From contig NZ_CP129013.1 in NCBI RefSeq assembly GCF_020524035.2, positions 1,291,822-1,355,821 of the forward strand: a stretch of DNA of 64,000 nt. The letters are read 5' to 3'. Below, piece by piece: positions 62,855 through 64,000 of this stretch. Source of the stretch: Bacillus carboniphilus (GTDB lineage Bacteria > Bacillota > Bacilli > Bacillales > JAIVKR01). Position 1 is the stretch's first letter. Every line of letters begins with the position of its first letter. The notes below the pieces were generated by a model, which was given only the letters and a program-made list of their open reading frames with translations, was not told the DNA's origin and searched no databases. A program made the position numbers and the translations under genes.

Positions 62855-64000
62855 TTAGTCTCGCAAAAAATCTTTGTTAAAACTAGTCTCTCCCTGTTCT
62901 TCTTCTTTTATCTTTAACCCTTTTTTAATAATACTTTTTCCATATTTCGTTTGAAGTTCATTCATCACATTGATAATAGGCTCGTCTTTTACATCCTTTT
63001 CGAACGTGAAAAGATCCAGTTGCTTCATAGCAGCGCTCTCATCAACTAACTCTTGACCCGTAATTCCTAAGAGTCTGATCGGTTTTTCATTCCAATGTTG
63101 ATGAAACAGCCTCATGGATTGAGCAAAAATCTCTTCTTTCCCAGCTAGCGGATTTTCAAGAGAATAGCTTCTAGTAATGGTTTTTCGATCAGCATACCGT
63201 ATGGTAATTGAGATTTTCTCCATCATCAACTCTTTCTTTGTTAATCTACTACTTACTGAATGGGCTAGTTTACGAAAGGTTTGTTCTATAAGTCCCATAT
63301 CCACTGTATCATTAGAAATCGTCGTAGAGTTGCCTACACTTTTAATATCATATATGGCAGAGGGATCGACCTCTCGGTTATCAATGCCCATCGCTCTTTC
63401 TTGCAAACGAATTCCATTGATCCCAAGAAACTGTCTTAATGAATCTTTGTTTGCTTTAACCAAATCGTCAATGGTGTATACTTCAATTTGATTTAATTTT
63501 TCTGTTGATTTCTTTCCGACACCATGCATTTCTTCAATTGGAAGTGGCCACAATCTTTCTTTTAATTGTCTTTTTCGTAACACAGTAATTCCTAAAGGTT
63601 TTTTCATGTTTGAAGCCATTTTAGCCAAAAATTTATTAGGAGCAATACCAATACTACAAGGGAGTAAAAGCTCGTTATATAATTGATCTTGTATATTTTG
63701 GGCAATTGTTAGAGGATGTTCTGGAACTTGAGAAACATCTAGATAACCTTCATCAATTGAAACAGGTTCTACCGTTTGGGTGTATGTTTTTAACACTTGA
63801 AATATTTCAGATGAGGCCTGTCTATAGAGGTCAAAATTAGGCTTAACCACAATCATATTGGGACATAATTTCCTTGCTTGCCACAATGGCATCGCCGCTC
63901 TAACCCCATGCTTTCTTGCCTCATAGCTACACGTCACAACAATTCCCTTTCTTTCTTTAGGGTTTCCCGCTACAGCTAAAGGTTTACCACGCAAATCACA
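62855..64000 (-). CDS. dinB: DNA polymerase IV (DinB), N terminus beyond the window
   Basis: The last 381 codons of a Y-family translesion polymerase are present; the first 30 or so residues with the first metal Asp lie outside. Visible parts are RGKPLAVAGNPKERKGIVVT, VSIDEGYLDVSQ with the catalytic Asp-Glu, a helix-hairpin-helix in MHGVGKKSTEKLNQIEVYTI, and a little finger domain ending with LDLFTFEKD and a clamp-binding-like segment. It follows the order gndA-dinB2 (yqjH) of B. subtilis. The frame continues to the window edge. Confidence 0.93.
   Translation of the reverse strand, partial: CDLRGKPLAVAGNPKERKGIVVTCSYEARKHGVRAAMPLWQARKLCPNMIVVKPNFDLYRQASSEIFQVLKTYTQTVEPVSIDEGYLDVSQVPEHPLTIAQNIQDQLYNELLLPCSIGIAPNKFLAKMASNMKKPLGITVLRKRQLKERLWPLPIEEMHGVGKKSTEKLNQIEVYTIDDLVKANKDSLRQFLGINGIRLQERAMGIDNREVDPSAIYDIKSVGNSTTISNDTVDMGLIEQTFRKLAHSVSSRLTKKELMMEKISITIRYADRKTITRSYSLENPLAGKEEIFAQSMRLFHQHWNEKPIRLLGITGQELVDESAAMKQLDLFTFEKDVKDEPIINVMNELQTKYGKSIIKKGLKIKEEEQGETSFNKDFLRD

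Noticed and set aside
62855-64000. Duplicate of the UvrX-like polymerase at 44.8 kb
   Set aside because: Both are Y-family enzymes, but motifs and C termini differ; this one is DinB/PolIV type, the other UvrX type.

Overview
The window looks like a chromosomal segment of a low-GC, endospore-forming member of the Bacillaceae. It carries a complete spoVA operon, the spoIIA-sigF operon, spoIIM and mciZ. The backbone gene order is that of the Bacillus subtilis ribD-ppiB-ypuA-lysA-spoVA-sigF-dacF-pdp-pupG-drm-xerD-fur-spoIIM-nudF-yqkF/E/D/C and yqjW-yqjQ-yqjP-proI-yqjN-yqjM-rnz-zwf-gndA-dinB regions. All names come from reading the translated sequences by eye; no database search was run.

Layout. 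1-1.1 kb: start of ribD behind an FMN riboswitch, then ppiB. 1.1-2.0 kb: an Sfp-type phosphopantetheinyl transferase. 2.0-4.4 kb: ypuA and lysA (three frame breaks). 4.4-9.4 kb: spoVAA-AB-AC-AD-AEB-AEA-AF behind a sigma-G-like promoter. 9.5-12.4 kb: dacF-spoIIAA-spoIIAB-sigF. 12.6-16 kb: pdp, pupG and drm for nucleoside and deoxyribose salvage. 16.2-20.8 kb: xerD, yqzK, fur, spoIIM, nudF, mciZ and yqkF. 21.3-25.9 kb: an Rrf2 regulator with a thioredoxin-reductase-like enzyme, yqkE, and scoAB divergent from HMG-CoA lyase (acetoacetate and leucine catabolism). 25.9-32.0 kb: a three-gene nonribosomal peptide operon. 32.2-38.2 kb: an HxlR remnant, yqkD, yqkC, a CDGSH protein and a Fur-box-controlled ferric siderophore ABC transporter. 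38.2-43.8 kb: an acyl-CoA ligase gene split and partly replaced by a foreign-looking 4.6 kb segment with an XRE regulator, phage-like small genes and secreted proteins. 44-48.9 kb: an HPr-like protein, a YolD/Y-family polymerase pair under LexA boxes, katA under a PerR box, and yqjQ. 48.9-50.7 kb: a decayed IS4-family insertion with 8-bp target duplication. 50.7-64 kb: yqjP, T-box-proI, yqjN, namA, a DinB-like gene, a GNAT gene, rnz, zwf, a repeat array, a cyclase-family gene, gndA and the start-truncated dinB.

Three points deserve most attention. First, the accessory operon at 25.9-32.0 kb couples a single-module NRPS (C-A-PCP-TE; adenylation pocket read by eye as glycine-like, condensation motif degenerate) to a thioester-reductase-like SDR and a StyA-like flavin monooxygenase; the Sfp-type activator lies 24 kb away. 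Second, the segment inside the acyl-CoA ligase gene carries a secreted protein beside a lipoprotein, and two secreted paralogues beside a small membrane peptide, which suggests toxin/immunity or antagonism cargo. Third, one copy of a dispersed intergenic repeat family sits inside the proline T-box leader of proI.

At least ten frame breaks affect otherwise well-conserved genes, including ones needed for sporulation and lysine synthesis. Several lie in homopolymers, so many are probably sequencing errors rather than real mutations. Two dispersed repeat families account for most of the long non-coding stretches.
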